DNA of 64,000 bases. Source: CAVOKN01 sp963696505. GTDB lineage: Bacteria > Pseudomonadota > Gammaproteobacteria > Burkholderiales > Rhodocyclaceae. The translations under genes and the position numbers were made by a program. Positions within the stretch are counted from its first letter, which is position 1. Each line of letters begins with the position of its first letter. The stretch is taken from NCBI GenBank assembly GCA_963696505.1, contig CAVOKN010000012.1, positions 62,001-126,000 of the forward strand, in the 5' to 3' direction. The notes beneath the pieces were generated by a model. That model searched no databases and was not told the DNA's origin. It was given only the letters and a program-made list of their open reading frames with translations. Positions 1-7,867 of the stretch are shown here, one piece after another.

Positions 1-1498
1 GCTTGGCGGTCCCGACCGGACGATCGAGTGCTGCGGCTCCGTGGCCGAGGCGATCGAGAATCTCGCGGAACGCCACTACGACCTGATCCTGCTCGACTAC
101 GGTCTGCCCGACGGCACCGGCCTCAACCTGATGGACTGGCTGATCGGGCAGCGGCGGGACGAGGCCGTAGTGATGATCAGCGGTGCGGATGCCATCGAGG
201 CCGCGATCGGCGCGCTGCGCCGCGGCGTCGGGGATTTTCTGCGCAAGCCCTATCACGTCGAGGAACTTCGGCGTACCGTCGCCAATGCCCTGCACAAGCG
301 CGATCTGGAACGCTTCAACCGCCAGATGGCAGACCGCCTGCGCGAGTCCGAGAAGCTCCACCGCTATCTTGTGGATAGCTCCCCGGACCTGGTCTACATG
401 CTGGATTCGAACGGCTGCTTCACCTACGTCAATTCGCGCATCGAATCCCTGCTCGGCTACTCGCGCGAGACGACAATCGGATCGCATTTCTCGACCCTGC
501 TGCATGAGGACGATCTGCCCAAGGCGCGCCATGCCTTCGGGGAGCGCCGCACCGGCGGTCGGGCTTCGTCCAACGTGGAGCTGAGCATCAAGCTGGGGCC
601 GGGCCGGGAGGCGGCTGCCGACCGCAATCCCTGCCTCACCGTCGTGCTCAGTTCGACCGGAATCTACAAGGACGGCCTGGACGGCCAGTCGCGGTATATC
701 GGAACCTACGGGGTCGCGCGAGACATCAGCGAGCGCAAGCGCGCGGAACTGCAGATCTCCGCCCTCAACCGTTCTCTGGAAAGCCGGGTCGCCGATCGCA
801 CCTCGGAACTGGAACGTGCCAACAAGGATCTCGAAGCCTTCGCCTATTCGGTATCCCACGATCTGCGCACCCCGCTGCGCAGCATCCACGGTTTTTCCAC
901 GCTGCTGGAGCAGGGCATGGACCGGCCGCTCACCGAGGAGTGCCGCGACTACCTCAACCGCCTGCGGCGCAACGTCGAACGCATGGACATCCTGATCGAC
1001 AACATGCTCGACTTCTCCCGCGCCGGGCGCAGGCCGCTGCACGGCATGCGGGTAAACCTCGGCTCGGTGGTCCAATCGCTGGTCGCCGAGCGGCGCGATG
1101 AGTTTCCCAGCGCGCGCTTCGAAATCGGCCCCTTGCCGGCAGTGGCGGGCGATCAGGCGATGCTGACCCAGGTGTTCGAGAACCTGCTGAACAACGCGCT
1201 CAAGTTCTCCAGCAGGCGGGAGCGGCCGACCGTCGAAGTGTTTGCCCGCCCGGTCGCCGGCGAGCGGGTCGAGGTAGTGGTGCGCGACAACGGCGTCGGC
1301 TTCGACATGAATGCGGCTGCCCACCTGTTCGGCGTGTTCCAGCGCCTGCACCGGGAAGCGGAGTTTCCCGGCACCGGCATCGGCCTTGCGATCGTCAAGC
1401 GCATCGTGGAACGACACGGCGGCAGCGTTTCAGCCTCGGCCGAGGCGGGCAAGGGCGCATCGTTCTGCCTTTCCCTGCAAGTGGCACCACGCCCCTGA
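1..1498 (+). CDS. Receiver-PAS sensor histidine kinase, 5' end outside the window
   Basis: The reading frame is open from base 2, so the start lies upstream. About 498 codons are visible. In order they encode the later half of a response-regulator receiver domain (LLDYGLPDGTG carries the phospho-acceptor Asp), a PAS domain (around YLVDSSPDLVYMLD), a short coiled linker, a HisKA dimerisation domain with the phospho-acceptor His in SVSHDLRTPLRS, and a HATPase_c domain with N and G boxes (ENLLNNALKFSS, GTGIGLAIVKRI). There is no membrane segment in the visible part, so it is probably cytoplasmic and acts as a relay kinase whose receiver is N-terminal. The HisKA motif resembles phytochrome-type kinases. 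The signal it senses cannot be read from the sequence. Confidence 0.9.
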   Translation, partial: LGGPDRTIECCGSVAEAIENLAERHYDLILLDYGLPDGTGLNLMDWLIGQRRDEAVVMISGADAIEAAIGALRRGVGDFLRKPYHVEELRRTVANALHKRDLERFNRQMADRLRESEKLHRYLVDSSPDLVYMLDSNGCFTYVNSRIESLLGYSRETTIGSHFSTLLHEDDLPKARHAFGERRTGGRASSNVELSIKLGPGREAAADRNPCLTVVLSSTGIYKDGLDGQSRYIGTYGVARDISERKRAELQISALNRSLESRVADRTSELERANKDLEAFAYSVSHDLRTPLRSIHGFSTLLEQGMDRPLTEECRDYLNRLRRNVERMDILIDNMLDFSRAGRRPLHGMRVNLGSVVQSLVAERRDEFPSARFEIGPLPAVAGDQAMLTQVFENLLNNALKFSSRRERPTVEVFARPVAGERVEVVVRDNGVGFDMNAAAHLFGVFQRLHREAEFPGTGIGLAIVKRIVERHGGSVSASAEAGKGASFCLSLQVAPRP

Positions 1499-1519
1499 TC
1501 CTGCGGGCACCTGTCGCCG

Positions 1520-2182
1520 TCAGCCGGGCGGTGTGCCCCACAATTGCCTCAGCCGCTCGTCCCTGCCGCAGCGCATGCGGTAGTAGTTGTAAATCCAGGG
1601 ATTCTTCAGGTAATAATCCTGGTGGTAGTCCTCCGCCGGATGGAAGGCCGAGGCCGGCACGATGTCGATGACGATGGGCTGGGGAAAGGGCTTACTGCGC
1701 ACCAGCTCGGCGCGGGACACTTCCGCGGCGCGACGCTGGCTCTCGTCGTGGTAGAAGATCCCGGCGCGATAGGCGGAGCCGACGTCGCAGAACTGCCGGT
1801 CGCGGACCGTGGGATCGACATTGCGCCAAAACGTCGCTAGCAGCGCCTCGTAGCTCACCCGGTTCGGATCGTATTCCACCTGCACCGCCTCGGCATGGCC
1901 GGTCCAGCCGCCCGCCACACTTTCGTAGTCGGGATCCGGCGTGTGGCCACCGGTGTAGCCGGAGATCGTGGCGACCACGCCGTCGATGCGGTCGAAGGGC
2001 GGCTCCAAGCACCAGAAGCAGCCTCCGGCGAAGGTGGCCACCGCCAGGCCAGACGTGGGCACGCGCGGCGGATTGGCATTGCGTGGCGGCGCCTGGCAGG
2101 CGGCGAGGCCGAGAGTCAGTGTCGCCAGCGCGGCGAGCGTGCGTAAAGCGTAGGTCTTGCTGTGGGTAGCCTGCTGATGCAT
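1520..2182 (-). CDS. msrA: Peptide methionine sulfoxide reductase MsrA, lipoprotein form
   Basis: A 220-residue protein that reduces methionine-S-sulfoxide in oxidised proteins. After an N-terminal signal ending in the lipobox LAAC, it carries the MsrA catalytic motif GGCFWC, followed by the conserved GYTGG, the GHAEAV segment, and FWRNVDPT. The C-terminal half holds QFCDVGSAYRAGIFYHD and a terminal Cys that could serve as resolving cysteine. Export as a lipoprotein places it in the periplasm, where it would protect envelope proteins. It stands alone on the minus strand, just downstream of a katG remnant that runs the same way. Confidence 0.93.
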   Translation of the reverse strand: MHQQATHSKTYALRTLAALATLTLGLAACQAPPRNANPPRVPTSGLAVATFAGGCFWCLEPPFDRIDGVVATISGYTGGHTPDPDYESVAGGWTGHAEAVQVEYDPNRVSYEALLATFWRNVDPTVRDRQFCDVGSAYRAGIFYHDESQRRAAEVSRAELVRSKPFPQPIVIDIVPASAFHPAEDYHQDYYLKNPWIYNYYRMRCGRDERLRQLWGTPPG

Positions 2183-2286
2183 GTCCAGATACCGAGAGGT
2201 CCGATCGGATCAAGACAGGATTGTGCCGGCGGAGTTTCCATCTTGAAGGCCGGACCATCGTTGATTTGCCGCCCACCGGGCTGATT

Positions 2287-2541
2287 GCCGGTGCCGGCAC
2301 CGCCGCGCCCATCGGCAATCCGGCAGGTGCCCGCGCTGTGCCAGGCGATGCGGAGGAGCAGCCCACCGTAAAGGCCCCAGTCGGCGGGCCACCAGTCCCG
2401 GGCGTCGGTCATCAGCGCAGTGAGCTCCTTCTTCAGCGCGGCAAGGTCGAGCTTCCTAAATTCCTCGGCATACTTGAACCGCCCGTCCATCGAGTTGGAC
2501 TTCGCCGAGTGCTGGTGCAGGATCTTCAGATTCGACTGGGC
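2287..2541 (-). pseudogene. katG: katG catalase-peroxidase remnant
   Basis: The minus strand encodes about 85 residues that match the N-terminal part of catalase-peroxidase: LKILHQHSAKSN, FKYAEEFRKLD, DWWPADWG, then the distal heme pocket RIAWHSAGTCRIADGRGGAGTG, which contains the catalytic Arg, Trp and His. The homology stops at GGAGTG. The rest of the roughly 720-residue family is missing on both sides. No start codon or ribosome site fits, so this is a decayed fragment. Confidence 0.8.
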
Positions 2542-2565
2542 ACCAACGGTGGATCGGGCACCGTG

Positions 2566-2757
2566 CATCGCGGCGAACTGGTCCTGCTGGCGTCGATCAC
2601 ATTTGCACTGCCGGGTGCCCGGGCAGACGACGCGCTGCGTGCCAAGCACGAACGCGCCGATCAGCTCGAACGCGAAGCCAAGGCATTGCGTGCCGAGGCC
2701 GCAACGAACTTCACGCTGCCCGACCGCGCCTCGCCCGAAGCGCGGCCCATACAGTAG
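2566..2757 (+). CDS. Small putative exported protein or 3' gene remnant
   Basis: A plus-strand frame from a GTG at 2566 gives 63 residues. They include a signal-like hydrophobic stretch (LVLLASITFALPGARA), then a charged helical segment rich in Glu, Arg and Ala (KHERADQLEREAKALRAEAA), ending at TAG. It begins just beyond the katG remnant, and upstream bases in the same frame are open, so it may be the tail of a truncated gene. I do not recognise the family. The translation looks protein-like, but a chance frame is possible. Confidence 0.3.
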   Translation, partial: HRGELVLLASITFALPGARADDALRAKHERADQLEREAKALRAEAATNFTLPDRASPEARPIQ

Positions 2758-2759
2758 CT

Positions 2760-3398
2760 TCAGCCCGCGCGCTTGAAGCGGATCGGCGCCGCCTTGGCCG
2801 GATCCTTCGCGACGCAGTCCGCATAGGCCGCGGCGATTCTCTTTAGATCGGCCGACTCGTCGCCGGTCAGCCTGAAGTACTCACGGATGCCGACGGTCCG
2901 GGTCGCGTAATTGATGTAGGCAATGCCGGTCGGCACGTCGGCGGCGCGGGCAATGCGATAGAAGCCCGATTTCCAGTGGTCGCGGTAACTGCGAGTGCCT
3001 TCCGGCGTGAGCGCCAGGAGCATCGCCGGAGCGCTGCGGATGTCGTTGGCGATCCGTTCGGCGAAGCCTTCCGCGTCCTTGCGATTGACCGGGATGCCGC
3101 CCCATCGCTTGAGCAGCCACCCGGCGGGGCCGAAGAAAAGCGTGTGCTTGCCTAGCCAGCGGATCGGCCAGCCGCTGCCCCAGCGCGCCAGGATACCCCA
3201 GAGGAAATCCCAGTTCGAGGTGTGCGGGTAGACGACGAGGAGCGCGCGCGGCTCCGGCGGCGCAAAGAGTTCATAGCGCCATCCGAGGCGTTCGAGGAGG
3301 CGCGTCGCCCAGGGCCGGGGCCGGCAGGCGAGGGTCAGCGGGGCGGCGAAGGACGGTGGGCGAGGGGGCTTGCCGAAGGCGGGCGTCGGGGCGGTCAT
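2760..3398 (-). CDS. 1-acyl-sn-glycerol-3-phosphate acyltransferase-like protein (PlsC family)
   Basis: A 212-residue protein of the PlsC/LPLAT superfamily, which moves acyl chains onto lysophospholipids at the inner membrane. The HX4D catalytic motif is present as PHTSNWDF near residue 60, and the phosphate-binding block as TPEGTRSY near residue 130. The segment GGIPVNRKDAEGF is the typical third block. There is no long N-terminal membrane helix, which is usual for the shorter members of this group. It ends two bases beyond the small plus-strand frame, so the two converge tightly. Confidence 0.82.
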   Translation of the reverse strand: MTAPTPAFGKPPRPPSFAAPLTLACRPRPWATRLLERLGWRYELFAPPEPRALLVVYPHTSNWDFLWGILARWGSGWPIRWLGKHTLFFGPAGWLLKRWGGIPVNRKDAEGFAERIANDIRSAPAMLLALTPEGTRSYRDHWKSGFYRIARAADVPTGIAYINYATRTVGIREYFRLTGDESADLKRIAAAYADCVAKDPAKAAPIRFKRAG

Positions 3399-3470
3399 GG
3401 GGAGCGGCGGAAAGGAACGCGCCGCAGTGTAGGCGCGACGCCCACCCGGCGCATCATGCGCCGCGGCAAG

Positions 3471-3689
3471 CTACTCCGTCAGGACCGGCGAAGCCGGCTT
3501 CTCGCGCTCGGCCTTGTAGCCTTCCCAGGTCTGGCGGTTGACCTTGTCGGTGCAGTCCTGCGCCGCACCGGCGTCGGGCGTCTGCCGGCACTGCTGGCGG
3601 GCGCCTTCGCGCATGCCTTCATACCAGGCCTGCGAGCTGCAGCCGGCGGCAAGGAGAGTGCAAAAGAGCGCAACAGTGGTTCGCATCAT
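3471..3689 (-). CDS. Small lipoprotein of unknown function
   Basis: A 72-residue protein beginning MMRTTVALFCTLLAAGCSS, a clear lipoprotein signal with lipobox LAAGC. The mature part has two further Cys (RQQCRQTP, QDCTDK) and an aromatic, charged tail. The start codon overlaps the stop of the upstream ABC-F fragment (ATGA, 3686-3689), so the two were once translationally coupled. The function is unknown. Confidence 0.65.
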   Translation of the reverse strand: MMRTTVALFCTLLAAGCSSQAWYEGMREGARQQCRQTPDAGAAQDCTDKVNRQTWEGYKAEREKPASPVLTE

Positions 3690-4000
3690 CCCAACCCCTG
3701 CGATGCGAGGTATTCCTCGTAAATTCCGCGGTAGTCGATGATCCGCCCGTCCTTGATCTCGAAGATGCGGGTCGCCAGCGAGGACACGAATTCGCGGTCG
3801 TGCGAAACGAAGACCAAGGTGCCCTTGATGGCGTCGACGCCGTTGTTCAGCGACTCGATCGACTCCATGTCGAGGTGGTTGGTCGGTTCGTCCATCACCA
3901 GCACGTTGTGCTTCTTGAGCATCAGCTTGCCGAACAGCATACCGTCCTGCTCGTCGCCCGAGAACAGTAGGCGGCCGAGCGTGCCGCGGATCAGGGTCTC
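3686..4000 (-). pseudogene. C-terminal remnant of an ABC-F ATPase (YbiT-like) lacking its signature motif
   Basis: The minus strand encodes the end of an ABC-F family ATPase, ribosome-associated translation factors. IRGTLGRLLFSGD is followed directly by GMLFGKLML, then Walker B VLVMDEPTNHLD, FVSHDREFVSSLATRI and a normal C-terminus. In the family the LSGGE signature lies between SGD and MLFGKL. Here about 14 residues including it are missing, so ATP hydrolysis would be lost even if translated. The N-terminal ATPase half is absent and the sequence abuts an OmpA fragment on the other strand. Confidence 0.8.
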
Positions 4001-4141
4001 CACGTCGTCGCCATCGTCGCCGCCGGCATCGATGCCAAGAGGCTTTCCGCCGCAGGCTTCGGCCACGAGCGGCCCGTCGCCGACAACCGCAGCGAGGAAG
4101 GCAGGGCGGAAAACCGGCGCGTCGAGCTGGTGAAGAAGTAG
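4001..4141 (+). pseudogene. OmpA-family peptidoglycan-binding domain, C-terminal scrap
   Basis: The plus strand reads about 46 codons to TAG at 4139-4141. They match the end of an OmpA-like domain: GIDAKRLSAAGFG, then PVADNRSEEGRAENRRVEL and a Lys-Lys end. The Asn-Arg-Arg-Val-Glu block is the peptidoglycan (diaminopimelate) binding signature. There is no start. The fragment is wedged between remnants of two unrelated minus-strand genes, so it is debris. Confidence 0.75.
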
Positions 4142-4360
4142 CCCGCGCAGCACGCCGGTCGAGAACGTCCACGCGACACGCAGGTTCTTCACGTTGTCCT
4201 TGTTGATCTGCTTCAGTTCGGAATAGCGCTTGTTGGCGAAATCGCCGGCTTGCATGGCCCAGTTCTTCGGATCCTTGGTCAGCTTGGCCACATCGGCGTT
4301 GGCCAGGGCCAGGGCCAGGCCCGGGACGGCGAGTGCAACCAAGGCAAGCAGCCATTTCAT
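4142..4360 (-). pseudogene. N-terminal remnant of a XoxF-type PQQ methanol/alcohol dehydrogenase
   Basis: From ATG at 4360 the minus strand encodes a signal peptide (MKWLLALVALAVPGLALALA) and the first strand of a quinoprotein dehydrogenase: NWAMQAGDFANKRYS, LKQINKDNVKNLRVAW, TFSTGVLRG. Family members are about 600 residues. This copy ends after roughly 73, at the Gly of VLRG, where it runs into the OmpA scrap. The start region and signal look intact, so truncation happened from the 3' side. Confidence 0.78.
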
Positions 4361-4855
4361 CCCTCTACCATTGCATGACGTAGACTCCTCCTTTTCCAAT
4401 CGCGAACGGTACCCTTGTTGAGTGCGGCACTCGTCCTCGGGCATTGCGAAACTTGGCCTCAGTCGGCCGCGGCAAGACGTAATGGGATCCCGAGGCAAGT
4501 TCCTTTCAGCACTTTGCGTGCCCAAGGCAGGGAGTGGGCGCCGCAGGGTGGTCGGCGCGAATCGATCCCGGCGCGCGGGCGCCGGTGGACCACTTCGGCC
4601 GCATCGCAATTGCAGCCGGCATGGGATCTTTTCGGGTGGACCGTGTCTCAAGGAAACGCCGGGCCGCCCCAAGTTTCCTTGACCCCCTCGGGGGGCGGGC
4701 TGGGTGTAGCCCGGCCTTGGGGGCGCTCAGTGGGTGAGCGAGCGGGCGAAGCCGCTGTTGCGGTGCGGCATCGAGAAGCAGGCTGCAAGGCGCCTGTTCC
4801 GCTGTGACACAGGGTGTGACATTCTTGTAACAACCACCCCGATGGAGAGATAGCA
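4361..4855. repeat. Gene-free stretch with GC-rich palindromic repeat
   Basis: No gene is visible in this 495-bp stretch. At 4648-4682 a perfect 10-bp inverted repeat (TCAAGGAAAC / GTTTCCTTGA) encloses a 15-base loop. It is followed by a second GC stem (CCCCCTCGGGGGG) and a third weak one (GGGCT...AGCCC) to about 4720. The arrangement resembles GC-rich intergenic repeats common in betaproteobacteria. No T-run follows, so a classical terminator is unlikely. Confidence 0.5.
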
Positions 4856-5236
4856 ATGGAACAATCCAAAGAACATGCCTACACGGAAGTAGAAATCCGG
4901 CAGCGGCTGGCGCGCGAGCTTCCGCATTGGTATTTCGAGGACGGTTGGATCCGGCGCAAGTATTGCACCGAGGGCTGGAAGGGCACGCTGATGGTCGTCA
5001 ATGCCGTCGCTCACCTCGCCGAAGCAGCGTGGCACCACCCCGACCTAACGGTCTCCTACGCGTTCGTCGTCGTCAAGCTGGTGACCCATTCCGCCAAGAG
5101 CGTCACCGACAAGGACTTCGCGCTGGCGAAGAAGATCGAGGAGGTCGTGCAGTGGCAGCCGGCGAACGAAGGCGGGCCGCTGGAAGGGACGCCGAACGAG
5201 GATCAGCGCTTCCGCTACATCAAGTACGACGCATGA
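4856..5236 (+). CDS. Pterin-4a-carbinolamine dehydratase (PCD/DcoH family)
   Basis: A 126-residue protein of family COG2154. The active-site block reads AAWHHPDLTVSYAFVVVKLVTH and is followed by SVTDKDFALAKKIEEV, both typical. Members recycle tetrahydrobiopterin cofactor by dehydrating the 4a-carbinolamine. Published comparative genomics also ties some members to molybdopterin metabolism. No aromatic amino acid hydroxylase lies nearby, whereas pterin-dependent formate dehydrogenase and aldehyde oxidoreductase genes begin about 1 kb downstream, so a molybdenum/tungsten cofactor role is a fair inference. An AGAG-type ribosome site lies about 10 bases before the ATG. Confidence 0.85.
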   Translation: MEQSKEHAYTEVEIRQRLARELPHWYFEDGWIRRKYCTEGWKGTLMVVNAVAHLAEAAWHHPDLTVSYAFVVVKLVTHSAKSVTDKDFALAKKIEEVVQWQPANEGGPLEGTPNEDQRFRYIKYDA

Positions 5237-5248
5237 GTGGCGCCGCGT

Positions 5249-5625
5249 TCAGTGCGCGAGATCCTGCGCCTCCAGCCTGAGAAACTCGTGGTGCATGTTG
5301 CGCGGGTGCAGTGTGTAGTAGAGATCCCAGCGCTCGAAGCGGGCAATGCGCACGCGCTGCGTCGCCTCGCTCAGGCCAGCGCCGCTGCGGTAGGCACGCG
5401 CCATGAGCATCGCTGGTGCCGATGACGATAACCATGTCGTTGTCGACGATCACGCCCTGGTTGCCCGCCATCCTCGGGCTTTCGGGCGAGGGGTAGCCGC
5501 ATTGCCGATGAAGGCGAATACGTCCGGCGCCAAAGTCAGAGCCTGCAGGGCGGTGATCGGCGGCTCTGCGGCACACGAGCCGGCGAGGAGCAGGCCCGCT
5601 ACCGGTCACAGCGCCCTCTGCATGG
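5249..5625 (-). pseudogene. Metallo-beta-lactamase-fold hydrolase remnant with internal deletion and frameshifts
   Basis: Piecing minus-strand frames together gives a signal-like start (AGLLLAGSCAAEPP), the head of a metallo-beta-lactamase-fold protein (LTLAPDVFAFIGNAATP, then in another frame MAGNQGVIVDNDMVIVIGTSDA), and in a third frame a C-terminal tail (FERWDLYYTLHPRNMHHEFLRLEA) ending at 5249. The zinc-binding HXHXDH core is missing. The head and tail resemble proteins annotated as quinoprotein relay system zinc hydrolases. That would fit the PQQ dehydrogenase remnant 0.9 kb away. An in-frame TGA follows the fifth codon of the apparent start. Confidence 0.55.
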
Positions 5626-5699
5626 CAGCCGGCCTGCGTTTCAGCAGCGCTTGGACGCTATGCAATGCGCATTGCATGAAGGGTGTCGATCGAGAGTCG

Positions 5700-5829
5700 G
5701 GTTTGCCGTCGGTTGACGGGCCGCGTCACCAAGCTGCGGCCCCACGGCGTGATCATGCGCGAGCGCATCGTGAACAATATGCGGCTTGGGGAAATCCGCG
5801 CCGTTGCCGCCTACCTTCAGGCGATGTAG
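5700..5829 (+). pseudogene. Possible 3' gene remnant, cytochrome c-like tail
   Basis: One plus-strand frame ending at TAG 5827-5829 encodes VTKLRPHGVIMRER followed by IVNNMRLGEIRAVAAYLQAM. The last helix looks like the C-terminal helix of class I c-type cytochromes, but no CXXCH is present and upstream sequence in this frame is not convincing. It may be debris from the same lost quinoprotein cluster. Weak call. Confidence 0.2.
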
Positions 5830-5855
5830 TTCGCGGCGCTGCGCCCGCATTCGAA

Positions 5856-6141
5856 TCGAGGAACGTCGTGTCATGAGATCAGCGAAGGCACGCAGCAGAC
5901 CGACCGTGAGCGCCGCGGCCCGCGACGCAGTGCGCGGCCTGCTGGGCGGCGCTGGATTGCGGCGCGATCTGCTGATCGAATACCTGCACCGCATCCAGGA
6001 CCGCTACGGCTGCCTCGCTACCGAGCATCTGGCGGCGCTGGCGGTGGAAATGAAGCGTTCGCGCGCCGAGGTGTACGAGGTGGCGAGTTTCTATCACCAC
6101 TTCGACGTGGTGAAGCCGGGGGAGACGCCGCCGCCCGCGGT
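5856..6141 (+). repeat. First copy of a 286-bp tandem duplication covering the start of the NuoE-like domain
   Basis: Bases 5856-6141 and 6142-6427 form two abutting copies of a 286-bp unit that differ at about 14 positions. The unit begins just before the start codon (TCGAGGAACGTC) and ends within PPPAV. The first copy has its own ATG (5873) and encodes the first 90 or so residues of the NuoE-like domain. Since 286 is not a multiple of three, it runs out of frame into the second copy. It lacks the Fe-S cysteines, so it is a non-functional partial duplicate. Confidence 0.9.
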
Positions 6142-6158
6142 TCGAGGAACGTCGTGTC

Positions 6159-7808
6159 ATGAAATCAGCGAAGGCACGCAGCAGACCCACCGTGAGCGCC
6201 GCGGCCCGCGACGCAGTGCGCAGCCTGCTGGGCGGCGCGGCCCTGCGGCGCGATCTGCTGATCGAATACGTGCACCGCATCCAGGACCACTACGGCTGCC
6301 TCGCCACCGAGCATCTGGCGGCGCTGGCGGTGGAAATGAAGCTTTCGCGCGCCGAGGTGTACGAGGTGGCGAGCTTCTACCACCACTTCGACGTGGTGAA
6401 GCCGGGGCAGACGCCGCCGCCCGCGGTCACCGTGCGCGTGTGCGATTCCCTGTCCTGCGCCATTGCCGGCGCCGAGCAACTGATTCCGGTATTGCGCGAC
6501 ATTCTCGGTCCGGCGGTGCGCATCCAGCGCGTGCCCTGCGTCGGGCGCTGCGATGCGGCGCCGGTGGCGGTGGTGGGGCGCAATCCCATCGGCATGGCGA
6601 CGCCGGAGCAGGTGCAGTACGCCGTGATGGCCGGTGCGACCGCGGCGCCGATACCCGCCTACACCGATTACGCGGCCTATCGGGCGGCAGGCGGCTACGC
6701 CATCGTCGAACAACTGCTGGCCGGTAGCCGCGACCCGGAGCAGGTGATCGCCGCCATGGAGCATTCCGGTCTGCGCGGCATGGGCGGCGCCGGATTTCCC
6801 ACCGGTCGCAAGTGGCGCGTCGTGCGCGGCTACCCGGCGCCGCGCATGATGGCGGTGAACATCGACGAGGGCGAGCCCGGAACCTTCAAGGACCGCTGGT
6901 ACCTGGAGCGCGATCCGCACCGCTTCCTCGAAGGCATGCTGATCGCCGCCTACTGCGTCGGCGCGGGGGCCGTTTACATGTACCTGCGCGACGAGTACGC
7001 CGATTGCCGCGAGATCCTGCGGCGGGAGATCTCTGCCTTGCAGGCGGACCCGCCCTGCGCCCTGCCGCCGATGGATTTGCGGCGCGGCGCCGGCGCCTAC
7101 ATCTGCGGCGAGGAATCGGCCATGATCGAGTCCATCGAAGGCAAGCGCGGCATGCCGCGCCTGCGTCCGCCCTATGTCGCGGAAGTGGGACTGTTCGGCT
7201 ACCCGACGCTGCAACACAACCTGGAGTCGCTGTACTGGGTGCGCGACATCGTCGAGCGGGGTACCGACTGGTTCGCACGCCAGGGACGCAACGGTCGCGC
7301 CGGCCTGCGTTCGTTCTCGGTATCGGGGCGGGTGCAGAAGCCGGGTGTGCATCTCGCTCCCGCCGGCATCACGCTGCGCGAGTTGGTCGACGAATTCTGC
7401 GGCGGCATGCTGCCGGGGCATGAGCTGTACGGCTATTTCCCCGGCGGCGCCTCGGGCGGCATCCTGCCGGCGGCCCTGGCGGAGGTGCCGCTGGACTTCG
7501 ATACCCTGGCGTCCCACGGCTGCTTCATCGGTTCGGCGGCCATCATCGTGCTGTCCCAGCACGACACCGCGCGCGCGGCGGCGCTCAATGCCATGCGCTT
7601 CTTCGCCGACGAATCCTGCGGTAAGTGCACGCCCTGCCGCGTCGGCACTGCCAAGGCGGTGGCGCTGATGGAACGGGAGCACTGGGACGAGCCGCTGCTG
7701 CGGGAACTGGCGCAGACGATGATGGACGCGTCGATCTGCGGCCTCGGCCAGGCGGCGCCCAATCCGCTGCTGTCGGTGCTGCGGCACTTCCCGCAGGAGC
7801 TGAAGTAG
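6159..7808 (+). CDS. Fused NuoE-NuoF-type subunit of an NAD-dependent formate dehydrogenase
   Basis: A 549-residue flavoprotein that would pass electrons between a [2Fe-2S] centre, FMN and NAD+. Residues 1-170 form a thioredoxin-like NuoE domain with four cysteines in CDSLSC and CVGRC. The rest is NuoF: the glycine-rich FMN/NAD site (MGGAGFPTGRKW, NIDEGEPGTFKDR), YICGEESAMIESIEG, and the C-terminal [4Fe-4S] motif SCGKCTPCRVG with a later Cys. Fusion of the two domains is known in formate dehydrogenase and hydrogenase diaphorase subunits. The alpha subunit gene follows 59 bases downstream. The start ATG at 6159 lies in the second copy of the tandem duplication. Confidence 0.88.
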   Translation: MKSAKARSRPTVSAAARDAVRSLLGGAALRRDLLIEYVHRIQDHYGCLATEHLAALAVEMKLSRAEVYEVASFYHHFDVVKPGQTPPPAVTVRVCDSLSCAIAGAEQLIPVLRDILGPAVRIQRVPCVGRCDAAPVAVVGRNPIGMATPEQVQYAVMAGATAAPIPAYTDYAAYRAAGGYAIVEQLLAGSRDPEQVIAAMEHSGLRGMGGAGFPTGRKWRVVRGYPAPRMMAVNIDEGEPGTFKDRWYLERDPHRFLEGMLIAAYCVGAGAVYMYLRDEYADCREILRREISALQADPPCALPPMDLRRGAGAYICGEESAMIESIEGKRGMPRLRPPYVAEVGLFGYPTLQHNLESLYWVRDIVERGTDWFARQGRNGRAGLRSFSVSGRVQKPGVHLAPAGITLRELVDEFCGGMLPGHELYGYFPGGASGGILPAALAEVPLDFDTLASHGCFIGSAAIIVLSQHDTARAAALNAMRFFADESCGKCTPCRVGTAKAVALMEREHWDEPLLRELAQTMMDASICGLGQAAPNPLLSVLRHFPQELK

Positions 7809-7867
7809 GTGGCCTTGATTCACGCTTTCGCCTACCGGCTTAGCCGTGCGTTCGCCGAAGCATCGAC

